This document shows positions 36,859-48,623 of a DNA stretch of 64,000 nt, piece after piece. The stretch's first letter is position 1, and every line of letters begins with the position of its first letter. Under the pieces are notes generated by a model. That model did no database searches. It was not told the origin of the DNA and saw nothing but the letters and a program-made list of their open reading frames with translations. The position numbers and the translations under genes were made by a program. The DNA is taken from assembly GCA_029224185.1 (NCBI GenBank), contig CM055202.1:2617782-2681781 (forward strand), given 5' to 3'. Source of the DNA: Karalla daura (lineage: Eukaryota; Chordata; Actinopteri; Chaetodontiformes; Leiognathidae).

Positions 36859-37003
36859 ACCTACGCTCAAAACTGTAAAATGCTGTAAAATGCATGTGAG
36901 AGATAACAGAGGCTTGAAGCTCTTGTTGTACCGGGGCGTTGAAGGTGCGGCCATCCTTCTTTTCTTGTCATGGATGAGAGCGTTCTCAGAGGAGCTGTTG
37001 ATT

Positions 37004-37069
37004 CTTGAGGATGTTTCACCTTCATACAAGAGCTGAAGAAGCCTCTTGGCTGAAGGTGAAACGTCTTGA
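37004..37069. repeat. Inverted repeat GTTTCACCTTCA / TGAAGGTGAAAC
   Basis: Two 12-base perfect arms (37012-37023 and 37050-37061) enclose 26 bases with AAGAGCTGAAGAAGCCTCTT. The 'GAAGAAGCCTCTTGG...GGTGAAACGTCTT' phrase is one I remember as widespread in teleost genomes, so this is probably a dispersed element. Confidence 0.7.
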
Positions 37070-38586
37070 AGAAGCTACAGTGAGTCCCGGCGTAGCGATC
37101 CTACCGCTCCTTCGATTATCACGACCTTGACAAGTGAGGAAGCAGCTCTGCGGCCGGCGAGAGGTGCAATGTTTTCTATCCATGGTGACCAAGGTAAAAA
37201 CAATCTGAGGAATCTGAGGAAAAAGGTGCCCAGAATAAGTGAAATTACATGGGTATCTCAGTATGATCCAATAATTTGGCGTGCTGGTGGTCCCCAAGCT
37301 GTAAGTAACCTCTCACTGAGTCACATTCAATATGACAGATGTACTCTGACTCACCCTCACGACTTTGATCAAAACACTTTGATAATACAGCCCACTCACT
37401 CTCACATGTTTATCCTGTATACGTTTGTCCTTCCCACTCAGAGCTGCTGTGTCTCTTCTATTCCAAGGTGGCGGCACGAGTGAAAAGTGCGAAACATCAC
37501 TATGTGAAACCAAACATACAACTACATTTGGGAAACATAACTAACGTCTGAAATGAGATGAACTGATCTAAAAGCCAAACTGGCACTGCTGTGCCGTGCT
37601 GGCACTGGTTAACAGCCCTGTTATCAGCTTAGCGTGTGACTGTGAGTCCAGTTACTGGCTGAAAGAGATTTTTACGTGCGTGAAGGGGTCGACAGAAGTT
37701 CAGATTGAGGCATTAAGTATTCATATTTCCGTTGGTATGCAGCCTACGATGAAACTCTTTAAATGGATGAGAACATTAAGCATGGCCTCTAAAACCTGCT
37801 TAATGTATCTTCAATGAATGGTTGGTTTTAGAAGCACCTCGCTCTCGCTCTCTGAGTTGTTCCTTACGTGGGTACGGAGCCTCAACTAACCTCAACTAAA
37901 CATATCAAAATATCAAGTCAAAATAACTGAAAATGCTATGAACTCACTGCAGTTGCTGTTGTTGTTGCTGTTGTCGTCGTAACCCTAGCAACTCCCTAGC
38001 AACCATAGCGGTTACCGGGCAAAGAGGCCGGGCTATGACATCATCAAATCACGAAAGTTCCATCCTGGGTGTCGACACAACTTCATGTTTTCCAACTCAG
38101 GGAGCCGCTTTGCAAATGCCTGAATGCTGTTTTGGAGTGGACCGAATGCTGAAATGATAAAGAAGCGTATGCAGATGCACATAATTCCATATCGGGCCCC
38201 CTGCTCCTCACTGATGCCCCGTGAACAAGGCGTGTCCGGCTAATCTCAGCAGTCACATCGACACACAGCGCCAGCGAGGCCGCGTCGAGCCAGTCCACAG
38301 CCGAGCGTATCTGAAGCCGATGTGGCCGCCTCGCACACTAATTGAGAATTATCTCACGCGGGCCAGAGGCCAGCGGCGGCGTCCTCCAGGGCGCGGCTGA
38401 TAATTCTAAATACAATAAGATGACAACATGTAGCCGAGCTTGTCGTCTCCCATTAGCCCCTGGATCAATTTCAGACGCGGGGCCCGGAGACCCCGGCCCA
38501 GGCTGTCGATGCTTCACCATGCAGCGGGGAAACACTGTTTCACGGGTAAACAAAAATAAGCCCGTACAGATGGTGTTATATTTTCT

Positions 38587-38645
38587 TTTTCTCTCCCCTC
38601 CCTCCCTCCATCCCTCCCTCCCTCCCTCCCTCCCTTTCTCTCTCC
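38587..38645. repeat. (CCCT)n-rich tract
   Basis: About ten CCCT units, with CATC and CTTT variants. Confidence 0.85.
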
Positions 38646-38777
38646 CGGCCTGCTGTCATTGTTAAAATGGCTCGGCTGGCGCTGAAACGCTGCTTGTCAT
38701 TTGTCACACTCTCTCTCCAAGGTCAGAGTCCAGGCGAGGGTAAGCTCACAGCTCTATAAATAGCCCCGACAGTGGCC

Positions 38778-38780
<3 letters not shown>

Positions 38781-38871
<91 letters not shown>
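38781..38871. repeat. (CA)n microsatellite, about 45 units
   Basis: Uninterrupted; a short GTGTGTG follows after 5 bases. Confidence 0.97.
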
Positions 38872-38876
<5 letters not shown>

Positions 38877-38987
38877 GTGTGTAAGGGATGAGCTCGCAGC
38901 CAGGAGTTTGATGGTGATGGTGGGGGTCTTAATCAAACATCTCCGAGGCAGCATTAGCATTCTGACTCCTCACAATGCCTCATCGTC

Positions 38988-39054
38988 CTCTCTCTCTCTC
39001 TGTCTCTCTCTCTCTCTCCCTCTCTCTCTCCCTCTCTCTCTCTCTCTCCCTCTG
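38988..39054. repeat. (CT)n microsatellite with breaks
   Basis: CT with TCTG and CCCT breaks. Confidence 0.9.
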
Positions 39055-39324
39055 AGCAAATGGATATTAGGATATTACATCTAATATCACGGCGATGGGA
39101 AACAAGCTGTGTTTTTTTAATATCAACAGATTTCGTTCAACGTCTCCCTGTGCATGCGTGTAAATGACTGTGATAACTTATTATTGGCCGTATTGTTATA
39201 ATGTGGGGAAGCCTTTGTTTAAACCCTAATGTGCATGAATAGATGGAACACCTGTTTTTTTTCCTTTTTGTGGTGCATTTTTAAGACTCCAGCTCTGCTA
39301 GAAACTAACACGTATGAAACCATT

Positions 39325-39900
39325 TCTGATAACTTTATTTTTGAATAGTTAATACACACATCTAAGGTAAAGAAAGGTGGACACTGCGACTTATTTGGTT
39401 CTTACCAAGATAAGAGATGGAAGACTTAGTAGTTTCTAGGAGTTAAGTGTTGATCTTTATATAGTCGTAAGTCAAGCATTTCACAGCTCACAACAAATCT
39501 TGTCAGCTGAAACTCTTGCTGCATGGCTAGATCATTTCATTTGTTTTGAGGACGTTTTTCTTCAGATTTACTGTTTTTATGTTGGCTAAGACACCCCTTT
39601 ATTTCCAGTGTAGTGACTGAAGATGAATCACTCTCTTTATGACAAAGCGAGAACATTTACAGCTCAAAACAGAAGCATTTTATTTATATACTGTTCACTG
39701 ATACAGAGTCAACAACAAAAGAAAAACACACTACAGAATGAACTATCAGGGCCTTGAATGCCTCATCAATATAGAGGAGACTGACTCTTTGTTGCTAGCT
39801 AGTGTTAGCATTAGCTTTAACATGCGCCACAGCAGCTTTAGCGAACACATATTGTTTTTTAAATAGTGAGACCTCCAGAATTTATATGTTGAAATTTGAC
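39325..39900 (+). repeat. Longest copy of dispersed repeat family C (about 575 bp)
   Basis: Contains AATAGTTAATACACACATCT, the core TTGTCAGCTGAAACTCTTGC with GCATGG, TTCAGATTTACTGTTTTTAT, ACTACAGAATGAAC, a GTTAGCATTAGC motif and GTGAGACCTCCAG, in that order. The copy at 31860-32290 shares the outer blocks. No transposase ORF is present. Confidence 0.6.
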
Positions 39901-42077
39901 TTATCGATGTGATGCCATTTTTGTCAAATCTAGAGTTACTATGGAGCAGCTTGATGTAAAACTCTATCTATAGCGTGTGGAGGGAAGCAGCCCAGTACCA
40001 GGCTGACTCTGCAGCATATGAAACAAGGCGTATAAGTACTCTAAGCACATTGCAAGTTAAATTATTGTCATCAAGCTCGACTGGGCTCCACATTGTTTCC
40101 TCCTCTCTGCTCTCATTATAGTCCTGCCACAGTAATGAAAGCTATTGTTTCTGCTGTTTTTTAATTTCTTTTTTTTCTTTTGTTTACTTGTGTTGTTTCT
40201 CTCTCTTTTGTGGGCCCTTCCTGCCGTTTCAGAAACAGATGACGTGATTTAGAGAAATGGCTTTTCTTGTCTGAGCCTCTGGCCTGCCAGGGTTGCCTGT
40301 TTTGCAGCAGTCAGTGCCGGTTGTCCCTCCATCGTCCGACCGTCCTCAGACTCTTATGATTTAAAATATTAGAGAATAATCTCTGTGGAGAATAGTCTCT
40401 CTGCTCGGCCCGTGAACGTGTCGGGAAGAACGCCTTCGCTCCACACCACGGCCCACCTGACCTGCTGAATAATTGATTGTATTGATTGCGTTTGATGGGG
40501 TCTGCTCCATAGGGAGAGCGGTAGAATTACAGTCAGCCGGTTTAATTAAAGCAGAGCTCTAATCCTCGAGTCGGTTTTGTAAACCAATAACAGATGAGGG
40601 TGAAATAAAAGGGCCACAAGTGCTTGACTTTACGTATACAGTACAGGTCTGCCAGAGCTGCAACAAATTTATAGAATTGTGGGAAAAAAAGGTGAAAATC
40701 ATTCATTCCTGCTAATGACTTTCATGACTTTTAGTATTATTATTATTGTATAGTATAGTGCAAGTGTTAATAAAAACTCACAGCTGAAGGTCAAATCAGT
40801 TTCTCTCTTTCAGTTTCTCAGAGGAAACGCCTTGTTTGGTAGTATACTGGTTTCCCATACATCAACATGTATGTGGGAATGCTATGGGTACAGCATGGGA
40901 GCTGCAGGCTGTGTGGGAGGCCTGCAGCATGTGGCCTGTTACTCTGTGTACGACATGTCTGATGTGGATGTTCATTCACATGTGTGAAGCCTGTGACATA
41001 AACACCGTCTGACACCAGAGTGGCTCTGAACACAGCAGAGACGCTGGTGGAGGGAGAAGTCACACCTTTCAGAAGTTAAACCAAGAAGTGCAAGTGAGAA
41101 ACAGGACAGACAGCACACACTCTGAGATTCTGGCACGCTGATCTGAGACAGTCAGGTGGATGTTCGTAGGTAGACGGTGGAGAAGATTTTCTGTTTAGTC
41201 ATCAGATTTTAGTGGCGTGTCAGTGGAATGTTGAACAGTTCATTTTCTTTAACAAGTTAGAAATATGCACATTATAAATGATAAAAGAATAAAATGTTCT
41301 TCCCTGAGACAGTTGAGGATGCATTGTTTGAAGTGAGCGTCTTTAAATGCTTTTATTTTGATAGAGCAGAGGGGAAGTATTGTGCGTGACATGCCGGTTG
41401 TTTACGGTTTATCGTAAACATTATTACCTAATCCGCTAATAAATGCTGACTTTGACAGGTTCCTACTGCTCTGTTTTTATTTTTGTCTAGCACTTAAAGA
41501 TTTGACCTGAAACCTGAAGTGCTATAAACATGAAATGTTTGATATTATCATTATTACATTGACGTGAATTCATACCTGGTTGTACGGGCAGCATGTTTCT
41601 TCTCTCAGGCACAGAAAAATGAAGGCGGAGAGTCTCTTGTTCTTGCTGCTCGGCCTGTCGCGGGTTTATTTATAACCCTGTCTTTGTGGCGCAGACGTGG
41701 AGCAAATGAACCTATTTTCAAAGCAAAAGAAGAACAAAAAAAAAGAGAAAAACACGATCTCACACGAAGCGTACAGCTCGTTTAGGCTAACACGTCAGGT
41801 TTATGGAGATGTAATTTTTAGACGTGCTTAGATAACGTGTCTCGTTGCATCAGCTCCCTGTGAGAAGCTCTTCTCTGCGGATTTGTCGTTGTGATCGGAG
41901 CGTTTGGGTCTGAAGCTGCGGCTGCTTCCACAGCGTTACGTAAAGTCAGATCTCTGGGGGACGCAGCCCGTCCTCCCGCCTCCAGGAAGCTTCTGGAGTA
42001 TTTAAAGTGATGAGGTTGTAATGGTCCTGACACAGCTCCGCTCGCTGTCACACTCCTGCCCGGGCCTGAGCCCGAAC

Positions 42078-42141
42078 CTCAGCGCCTCCTCGCTCCCCTC
42101 TCAGCGCCTCCTCGCTCCCCTCTCAGCGCCTCCTCGCTCCT
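42078..42141 (+). repeat. 22-bp minisatellite, three copies
   Basis: CTCAGCGCCTCCTCGCTCCC-type units start at 42078, 42100 and 42122, perfect in the shared part. Confidence 0.95.
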
Positions 42142-43225
42142 AATGGCGGTAATGGAGAGAGACTCAGCGGGTCAGAATCCTCCTCCTGCTTCTATCATCG
42201 CTCATAATTGAGTTAATAAATTGAGGACGATGAGTCAAAAGCGGCTAAATGGGAAATTGGGGGGAGAAAATGAGATGGAGAGAGGAGTGCGGGAAAAAAA
42301 AAAGCAGAGCGAGGGATGAATATCACGCATGGAGGCGTCGAGGGCAATTTGGAGTCGCCACCACTTCTCAAGGACACGTCAGCGCTTTGCGGCGTTAATG
42401 GGACGAGCAGCGGCCCAGGTCCTGATGGCAGATCAGGCTGATGGTTCCGATGGGAGCTGTGAGAAACTGCTTCCATACTGTTTGGTCTCAGAGGACGGAC
42501 CAGGTCTGGACACCTCCGTCCTCCTCATGAGAGGAGCTGAGCACTGCTGTCACCCGTCCTGTCAATCCAGCTCAGTTCAACTTTATTCAGAGTGCCCGTT
42601 CATAGCAGAGTTATCTAAATACCCTCTGCATAAAAGGTCAGTACAGGTGAACAAGTCAAGACACATAGAGTGTCTTTATAAAGTCATATAGAGTCATATA
42701 ATCACATAATTCAATCCAATTCATCTTTGTTTTGAGCACCAGTTCCTAACTTGTCTCAAGACATTTTTCCCACATATGAGCTACTGTTAGTGATGGTTTA
42801 AAGGAATACTGTATATATAAAGTGAGGATAGACCTTTAGACTAGCTTTATTGATCCCTTTTGGATGACTCAAACAGGTATATGTGTGTCTGTAGCTGTAA
42901 CCTCTCTTTTCACACAATCATCACACCCTCGATTCTTCTTTTGGAGCCTTCGTCTCTGCTTTCTCAGCAGAGGCAAGTGACGTCTGCAGGCAGACGTGGC
43001 TCAAATCCAAGGCAGGACTCATCCCACCTGAATCCTGCTTTTACATCATACAACGTGGCTCCGACCCTCAGAAGCCACTGCGTCACAAAAGGCCACATAA
43101 AGACACATTAAGTCACATAAAGTGGAAACAGATAGAAAAGCTTAAACTGTAGTTGACAAATTGCCGTAATTGTCTAATTTTCACATTTCGAATAGTACCT
43201 GAAGGCACCTCATATGTCAGCACAC

Positions 43226-43628
43226 CTGTCTCTCTGTCTCTCTCTCTCTCCCTCTCTCTCTGTCTCTCTCATCCTCACTCTCTCTACTCTCTCGCTCTGT
43301 CTCTCTCTCTCTTGGCCTCTGACTCTCTCTGTCTCTCTCTGTCTCTCTGTCTGTCTCTCTCCCTGTCTCTCTCTCTGTCTCTCTGTCTCTCTCTCTCTCT
43401 GTCTCTCTCTCTCTCTGTCTCTCTCTCTGTCTCTCTCTCTGTCTCTCTGTCTGTCTCTCTCTCTGTCTCTCTCTCTGTCTCTCTCTCTGTCTCTCTGTCT
43501 GTCTCTCTCTCTGTCTCTCTCTCTGTCTCTCTCTCTGTCTCTCTGTCTCTCTCTCTCTCTGTCTCTCTCTCTGTCTCTGTCTGTCTCTCTCTCTGTCTCT
43601 CTCTCTGTCTCTCTCTCTGTCTCTCTCT
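43226..43628. repeat. 400-bp CT array with regular TCTG interruptions
   Basis: (CT)n broken by G every 8 to 14 bases; phrases like TCTCTCTCTGTCTCTCTGTC repeat, giving a higher-order pattern. Both strands are open in several frames only because of the repeat. It lies 1.26 kb before exon 2. Confidence 0.95.
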
Positions 43629-44888
43629 GGGTGGTAACTGTTTAATGCGACTCTTACACTCTGCATTTAAAGAAGGTACGCAGTATGTGATTACACACTC
43701 CCTGTGCTTCAATTAACTGCAGCTTATATTTCACATTCTTATCCTCGTTTGCATTAATGGCTGTAACAGGGATTGGGGTACTCGATTAACAATGAAATTA
43801 ATGCTGAGCGGACGAAATCCAGTGAGGTCTGAGTTGTGTCTGAGAAGTTGTGGTCTGTGGGAAATAACTGCAGCTGCTTCAGCCGTAATTGGCTCATCAG
43901 TCAGAAAATGTGACACGGCTATCAGATGGGAAGAGGCACTGCTTTTAAAACCTCTGTTACCAGGTACTTAGGAAACAGATTTCAGAGGAAGTCGGAGCCT
44001 CGATGTGACGAGGGCTCCTTTGTGGAAGAGGAGGCCGGGCTCTAATTGGCAATCATGTTGTTGCACCTCCCCGCCGGAGCCCGCAGAGCTGGGAATCGCT
44101 GCATTTCACCTGCAGGGCTTTGTGGGTAATTGAGGCCAGGAGATGCTGCAGCAGGGAAGAAATTTATAGTTGTGGAGGCTTAATTCACCTTATCGGAGGC
44201 AGCAGATGTGGCGGAGGCCCAGTTTAAGACCCTCTAACGCCAATGAGCTGGAGATGGAGTCGCAGGCGAAAGCTTCACAAACTCTCCTGGAAAAAGCTGT
44301 TCCACTGCAGATAAAATCACACCGCGGTCTCTCAGACTGCTCAAACCAGGCTCGGACCGGCCGAGCCCTTCAATGCAGATGTTTGCTGTTTTTTTCTTTT
44401 TTCTGTTTTATCTGCAAAAGCTGCAGCAGCAGCTCCACCTGAGGGTCGTAACACACAGCGACCATCTCGGCTGAGCAGCAGAGAGCGCGTTAAGGCGCCG
44501 GTTCAAGCCGTGCAAATGCTTTCCCGGATTTATTATTATTCATTTTTTTTTACATAGAAATCAGAAACAGCAAAGTTTCATTTCTTCAGGCTTAGAGCAC
44601 GGCTCATGCAAAGCCCCGGGTTGTAAATCCTCCACCGTCCGAGCTGAGGATTGGATGGAAGACGCAAAGCCTCGATGTGACCGGCGGCCTGCGGTCACAC
44701 CGAGCCTGGTCCTCCACCTCGTCTGTTTCACATACCACGTCCTACTCCTTCATTGGTTATGCGGTCTTGGCTTCACATTCTCCTGCAGAGTTTTGACACA
44801 GTTCCCTAGACGAATGATATGACACAACATGATATGACACAATGCTTCCTCCTCCCTCATCCTCTCTCTCTCTCTCTGTGTGATGCAG

Positions 44889-45003
44889 GACCTGGGCGGG
44901 GTGAGTCCTCCTCAGAGGAACTGGAAAGGGATCGCCATCGCCCTGCTGGTCATCGTGGTGGTCTGCTCCCTCATCACCATGTCCGTCATCCTCCTCACAC
45001 CAG
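44889..45003 (+). CDS. dpp10: DPP10-like gene, coding exon 2 (juxtamembrane motif and transmembrane helix)
   Basis: The 115-bp exon adds residues 23-60 and one base of the next codon. It starts DLGGVSPPQRNWKG and continues into a hydrophobic run of about 22 residues (37-58), the single membrane anchor of a type II protein. In this family the helix and its flanks contact the Kv4 channel. SPPQRNWKG, rather than NPPQRNWKG, and the run VVCSLITMSVILLTP agree with DPP10 as I remember it; DPP6 has VICSLIVTSVILLTP. The acceptor is strong: a CT-rich stretch ending TGATGCAG at 44888. The donor is CACACCAG/GTAATG at 45004. The exon follows intron 1 of 22,321 bp and ends in phase 1, which fits exon 3 exactly. 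Confidence 0.95.
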
Positions 45004-46102
45004 GTAATGTGGCTCCTCTTTCTGAACCTCCCTGGAGCTCCCTGTGCCTCTATCGCTCTCGAGAACGCGTAGTTTCATGCTGAGTATATTTTAGCAGCGC
45101 CCTCGGTTATGTCAGAGCCTCTCACAGTGACTCCCACACCAGCTCTTCCACATATAGGAGCTTCGGTCTCAGGCCTCTGCAGCCTACATGTTGGTTTCTG
45201 AACCACAACCTCCTCCTGATACTGTGTGTGTGTCAGAGCGTGTGTGTGAGTGTGGGAATGGTTAAAAATCCAGTATGAGCAGGTCAGACCTTGCCTGGCA
45301 TTTAGAGGTTGTTAAAACCGTAAAAGCATTCATTTAAAGGTCTGGTTTTGTAAAGTGTGAGACCCCCTTGGACCTCTAATCTGGAGTCTCTATTTTCCTG
45401 TTTGTACACTGTGTTAACAAGCATCCTGGGAGATTCACTTATTGTTTTTAACTCTCATTATGCGCAGGCCCCAGCCTGTAGCTCACCAACCCCCAGGTCT
45501 CTCACATCAGCCGTGCAAGGCTCAGAAATCTTTTAAGATGCATGAACTGAGGAGCTGCAGTCCTGACAAGTCCAACCTAGAGAAAGGGTGGATGAAGTTA
45601 TGTACAGATTTTGCTTCAAAATGTAAATAATCAGCTCAATAGTCCAGACCAAGGCCCAGCTGTAACTGTCAGCATATCACGGTGTGAGTTTGTGTTTTAG
45701 CCAGTGCCTGTTTTCTTGGCTCTACTGTAAATCTACATGAACCCAGTAGAGTGTGAACTGAAACCAAGACAGAGAGCAGAGAGTTAAAACTGCTCAGATC
45801 ACAGTGGAAACAGAAATCTCAAAACCCGATAACAAGGATTTAAACCCATCTATTCGGTTATAAGCAAGTCAAATCAAGCCACGCTTCACTGAAATTGAGC
45901 AGTTCAGATCATCTATTGGAGCAGAATAACGGCTAATTCTCGATAGAGTAACGAGTTGTGTGAGCCACGTATGCGTAGCTGTCAGGTGTGGAGCCCGGCT
46001 CTGAACGCTGTTGTAAACTCCGTACCTGCTTCAGAAAACCAGGGCAGAAAAAGCTGCGTGCGGCTCAGATGTGAAATCATCACAATGCGCTGGCCGTGCA
46101 GC

Positions 46103-46138
46103 CGCCCCCCCCACCCCCCCCCCCCCCCCCCGGGGGGG
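46103..46138. repeat. Poly-C run joined to poly-G run
   Basis: C-runs of 8 and 18 (one A between) end in G7, forming a self-complementary C/G junction. Sequence accuracy is doubtful here. Confidence 0.9.
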
Positions 46139-46477
46139 TGCTCCACGCTTGGTTAGACTTTCATTGCCTCCATAAACAAACACGCTGTGTGGAGTTATCA
46201 AGGAAAGCCAATATGGCTGACATTCAAAATGACTTGGCCCTTCCTATTCAGCTCACAATCAGCAGCTGTCCCATTCACAGGGAGCTTACAATTGACACTT
46301 TTTTTAAATTGTTTTTAATTTCTCTTCTCCTTGCTGCTGAAGGCGTAACATTTCATAATTAAAAATGAAACATTTCCAAGAGCAACTCAGGAGCAGCTTG
46401 AGGATTTTCAAGCCTGCTAATGATCATGTTAATGAACATATGAAATGGCATTTAGATGAGAAAAAAAAACATTGTTC

Positions 46478-46498
46478 TGTGTGTGTATGTGTGTGTAT

Positions 46499-46541
<43 letters not shown>

Positions 46542-46572
46542 TGTGTGTGTGTGTGTGTGTGAGTGTGTGTGA
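46478..46572. repeat. (GT)n microsatellite with breaks
   Basis: About 95 bp. Confidence 0.95.
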
Positions 46573-46769
46573 GTAGGAGCCTTTATGCAAATCCGGATGT
46601 AAAAGTCACTCGACACACCTGTGTTGTGATGTCAGCGCAGATGTGATGAGGAGATAATGAGAAACTTGAAACTAAACCCTCCGAGCAGCAGCAATCAGCT
46701 CTGAGCCACTCTGGTCCTTGTCAGAGAAATATCTGCTCCGTCGTGTTGCTTTTGATGGAACTGATGGTG

Positions 46770-46793
46770 CAAAATGGTCTCCAGTTTATCACT

Positions 46794-46836
<43 letters not shown>

Positions 46837-46842
46837 CACAGG
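46770..46842 (-). repeat. (AC)n microsatellite inside a family L fragment
   Basis: GGTCTCCAGTTTATCACTGG directly precedes the AC run 46796-46840, matching GGTCTCCAGTCCATCACAGG before the AC runs at 18451 and 26004. Confidence 0.75.
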
Positions 46843-47006
46843 AGCATCTTACAATCTGTAATAACCTAAACATGCACGTTTCAGACTGTGTAAGGAAGCT
46901 TGGACATGCAAACTTCACTGTGTACAGAAAATGACAAATAAAAAAAATGTCATACATTATGTCATGCATTATTTTGGAAAGACTCCAGACAGATAAACAT
47001 AAAATG

Positions 47007-47034
47007 TATTATTATTATTATTATTATTATTATA
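47007..47034. repeat. (TTA)n microsatellite
   Basis: About 9 units, 430 bp before exon 3. Confidence 0.95.
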
Positions 47035-47460
47035 TGAAACTTTGTGACATTTCAGAGGATCCATCCTGAGCAGCTGGAAAACTAGCAGCTCTCGGTGTTG
47101 ACAATCTGAAATGTCTCTGTGAGTTACTTATTGGTTGACATTTAAGATAACACGCTACAGCCAATCAGACGTTAAATAGCAGTATCTGGAGCATGTTAGA
47201 CTCCATTAGCTTTAAAGGTAAGATGTATTTTATTTTGGCGAGAACAAGCAGCAGAATGTAAAAAGGCTCTTTCTCATTTTCAGCATCACTTGTGGCTGTA
47301 GGTGCACCTGCAGCAGCTCCTACGTAACGATACGTGCTGCCGAGGCTTTCATCCCTTCTGCTAGAACGCAAACATGTTCTGTAGATAAATGAGATATGAA
47401 GTGGACCAGAGGCAACGATGGGGGGCGTTAACAGCATGTCAATGCTCCTTTGCTCTGCAG

Positions 47461-47556
47461 TGGATAACCAGGCTGGGAGCGACACCAAGCTGACCGTGGA
47501 GGATCTGTTCAAACCCGACTTCTACGTCCACGACCCCGAGGCCAAGTGGATCAACG
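47461..47556 (+). CDS. dpp10: DPP10-like gene, coding exon 3 (start of extracellular region)
   Basis: The 96-bp exon completes Val61 and encodes residues to Asn92 plus the first base of codon 93. The translation reads VDNQAGSDTKLTVEDLFKPD, then FYVHDPEAKWIN. LTVEDLF and HDPEAKWI are hallmark words at the start of the extracellular part of DPP6/DPP10, just before the beta-propeller. The acceptor is CTTTGCTCTGCAG at 47460 and the donor is AACG/GTGAGT at 47557, both good. The exon ends with G of a split codon, as expected for the following Asp (WIND in DPP10, WISD in DPP6). The linker VDNQAGSDTK has no N-X-S/T sequon, whereas I recall one (NSS) in human DPP10. Later exons lie beyond the window, so the gene is partial here only because of the window edge. 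Confidence 0.95.
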
Positions 47557-47684
47557 GTGAGTGGCCTGCAGTGTGCTTTCTGCATCCCAGGAAACGTGCA
47601 GAATTCATCACTTCTTTCCTTATGTGATGGGACTCTACTGTATCCTATCCCAGCAACACTCACGAGTCAAGTGGAGGGAAGGGC

Positions 47685-48055
47685 CAGACTTTTACCTCGG
47701 CTTTGTTGAACATTAAGAGTCCGGCCTGGGCCTAAGATCTGCAGCAGGTCACCACTGAGTTTGGGACTGGGATCGGTTATTGAACTAGGATTATAAAATC
47801 ACATGATTGTTAATAGAACAAGCAGGCAACACAGCAAATCTGGTTTGGTTGGAGTTATGGTGTTTGGTTGCCAGATAAGCATGAAAGGGCATCAAATCTG
47901 TGCAAAAATCAGAACATGTTATTCCATATAGATTAATAGGATTGAAGGATTGATGTAGCATCATAGGCATTTCTGATGAAACCGGTGTCCCATAGCTTCT
48001 ATGCTAATGCCAGAGAACAAGGGTAGCTATCCCATTCAACCACTCCAGGTCCCTT
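47685..48055 (+). repeat. Copy of dispersed repeat family A, longer form
   Basis: Core from 47866 (GGTTGCCAGATAAGCATGAA) to GCTATCCCATTCAACCACTC. It lies directly before a second core copy, making a tandem pair with a 213-bp offset. Confidence 0.7.
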
Positions 48056-48069
48056 CTAGTTGCTGGAGG

Positions 48070-48275
48070 AGCGTGTGTGGTTGCCAGATAAGGATGAAAG
48101 GGTATCAGCTCTGTGCAGGAACGTGATTTTGCCTATAGCTAAAAATAGGATTGTAAAAGGGCTCAAAAGTAGCATATGGGGTATTCCTGTTGAAGCCTAT
48201 GATCCATAGTTTCTATGTCAGCACCAGAGAATGAGGACTAACACTCCATTCAACCATCCTGGGTCCATTTTAAGA
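48070..48275 (+). repeat. Copy of dispersed repeat family A, tandem with the previous copy
   Basis: GGTTGCCAGATAAGGATGAA at 48079, ATCCATAGTTTCTATGTCAG and CATTCAACCATCCTGGGTCC align with the previous copy at an offset of about 213 bp. Confidence 0.7.
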
Positions 48276-48551
48276 CGCAGTTTGAAATTGGCTGTGATGA
48301 AGCTTTTTTTTTTCTTCTTCTTCAGTTTTCTGCCTGTTCCTGCTCCAGTCACACAGCTGCCGTCCTCATTACTCCTGAGTTATTCAGAGAGTTGAGTGGC
48401 AGCCCGGTAAACTGCCTCCATCCCCGGCCCTGCTGTACATACATTTGCACAATCCTCACCGGCCTCCCTCTCCCTCGACATGAATGACATTTGGATGTGT
48501 TCTTAGAGCCGGAGCAAACAACAGAGCTGCTTTTGTTCTGCGGCAGACCGA

Positions 48552-48553
<2 letters not shown>

Positions 48554-48601
<48 letters not shown>

Positions 48602-48623
48602 CTCTCCTCCTCTCTCTCTCTCT
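48554..48623. repeat. (CT)n microsatellite with breaks
   Basis: 70 bp. Confidence 0.95.

Larger units (their letters stand above)
22568..44888 (+). other. dpp10: Intron 1 of the DPP10-like gene
   Basis: Intron of 22,321 bp with a GT...AG border; the donor GTCTCT is weak and the acceptor is strong. It holds a tandem ~300-bp duplication, GT/AC/CT arrays and several dispersed repeat fragments listed separately. DPP6/DPP10 genes use alternative first exons, and this intron is where shorter-promoter forms would lie; one weak candidate is noted at 27425-27664. Stretches such as 24450-25700, 26300-27700, 36000-36700, 37600-38500, 40000-41500 and 43640-44860 hold nothing I can name. Confidence 0.8.
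45004..47460 (+). other. dpp10: Intron 2 of the DPP10-like gene
   Basis: Intron of 2,457 bp, GTAATG...CTGCAG, in phase 1. Contents are a poly-C/poly-G junction near 46103-46138, a GT array at 46478-46572, an AC array at 46796-46840 that sits inside a dispersed repeat fragment, and a (TTA)n tract at 47007-47034. No further exon is evident. Confidence 0.9.

Noticed and set aside
41611..41670. Short ATG frame MKAESLLFLLLGLSRVYL
   Set aside because: Looks like a signal peptide but stops after 18 codons and has no donor in frame.
43153..43716. Open frames of 140-190 codons made of Ser-Leu or Arg-Glu
   Set aside because: Direct product of the CT/TCTG array; open on both strands, no start context or domain.
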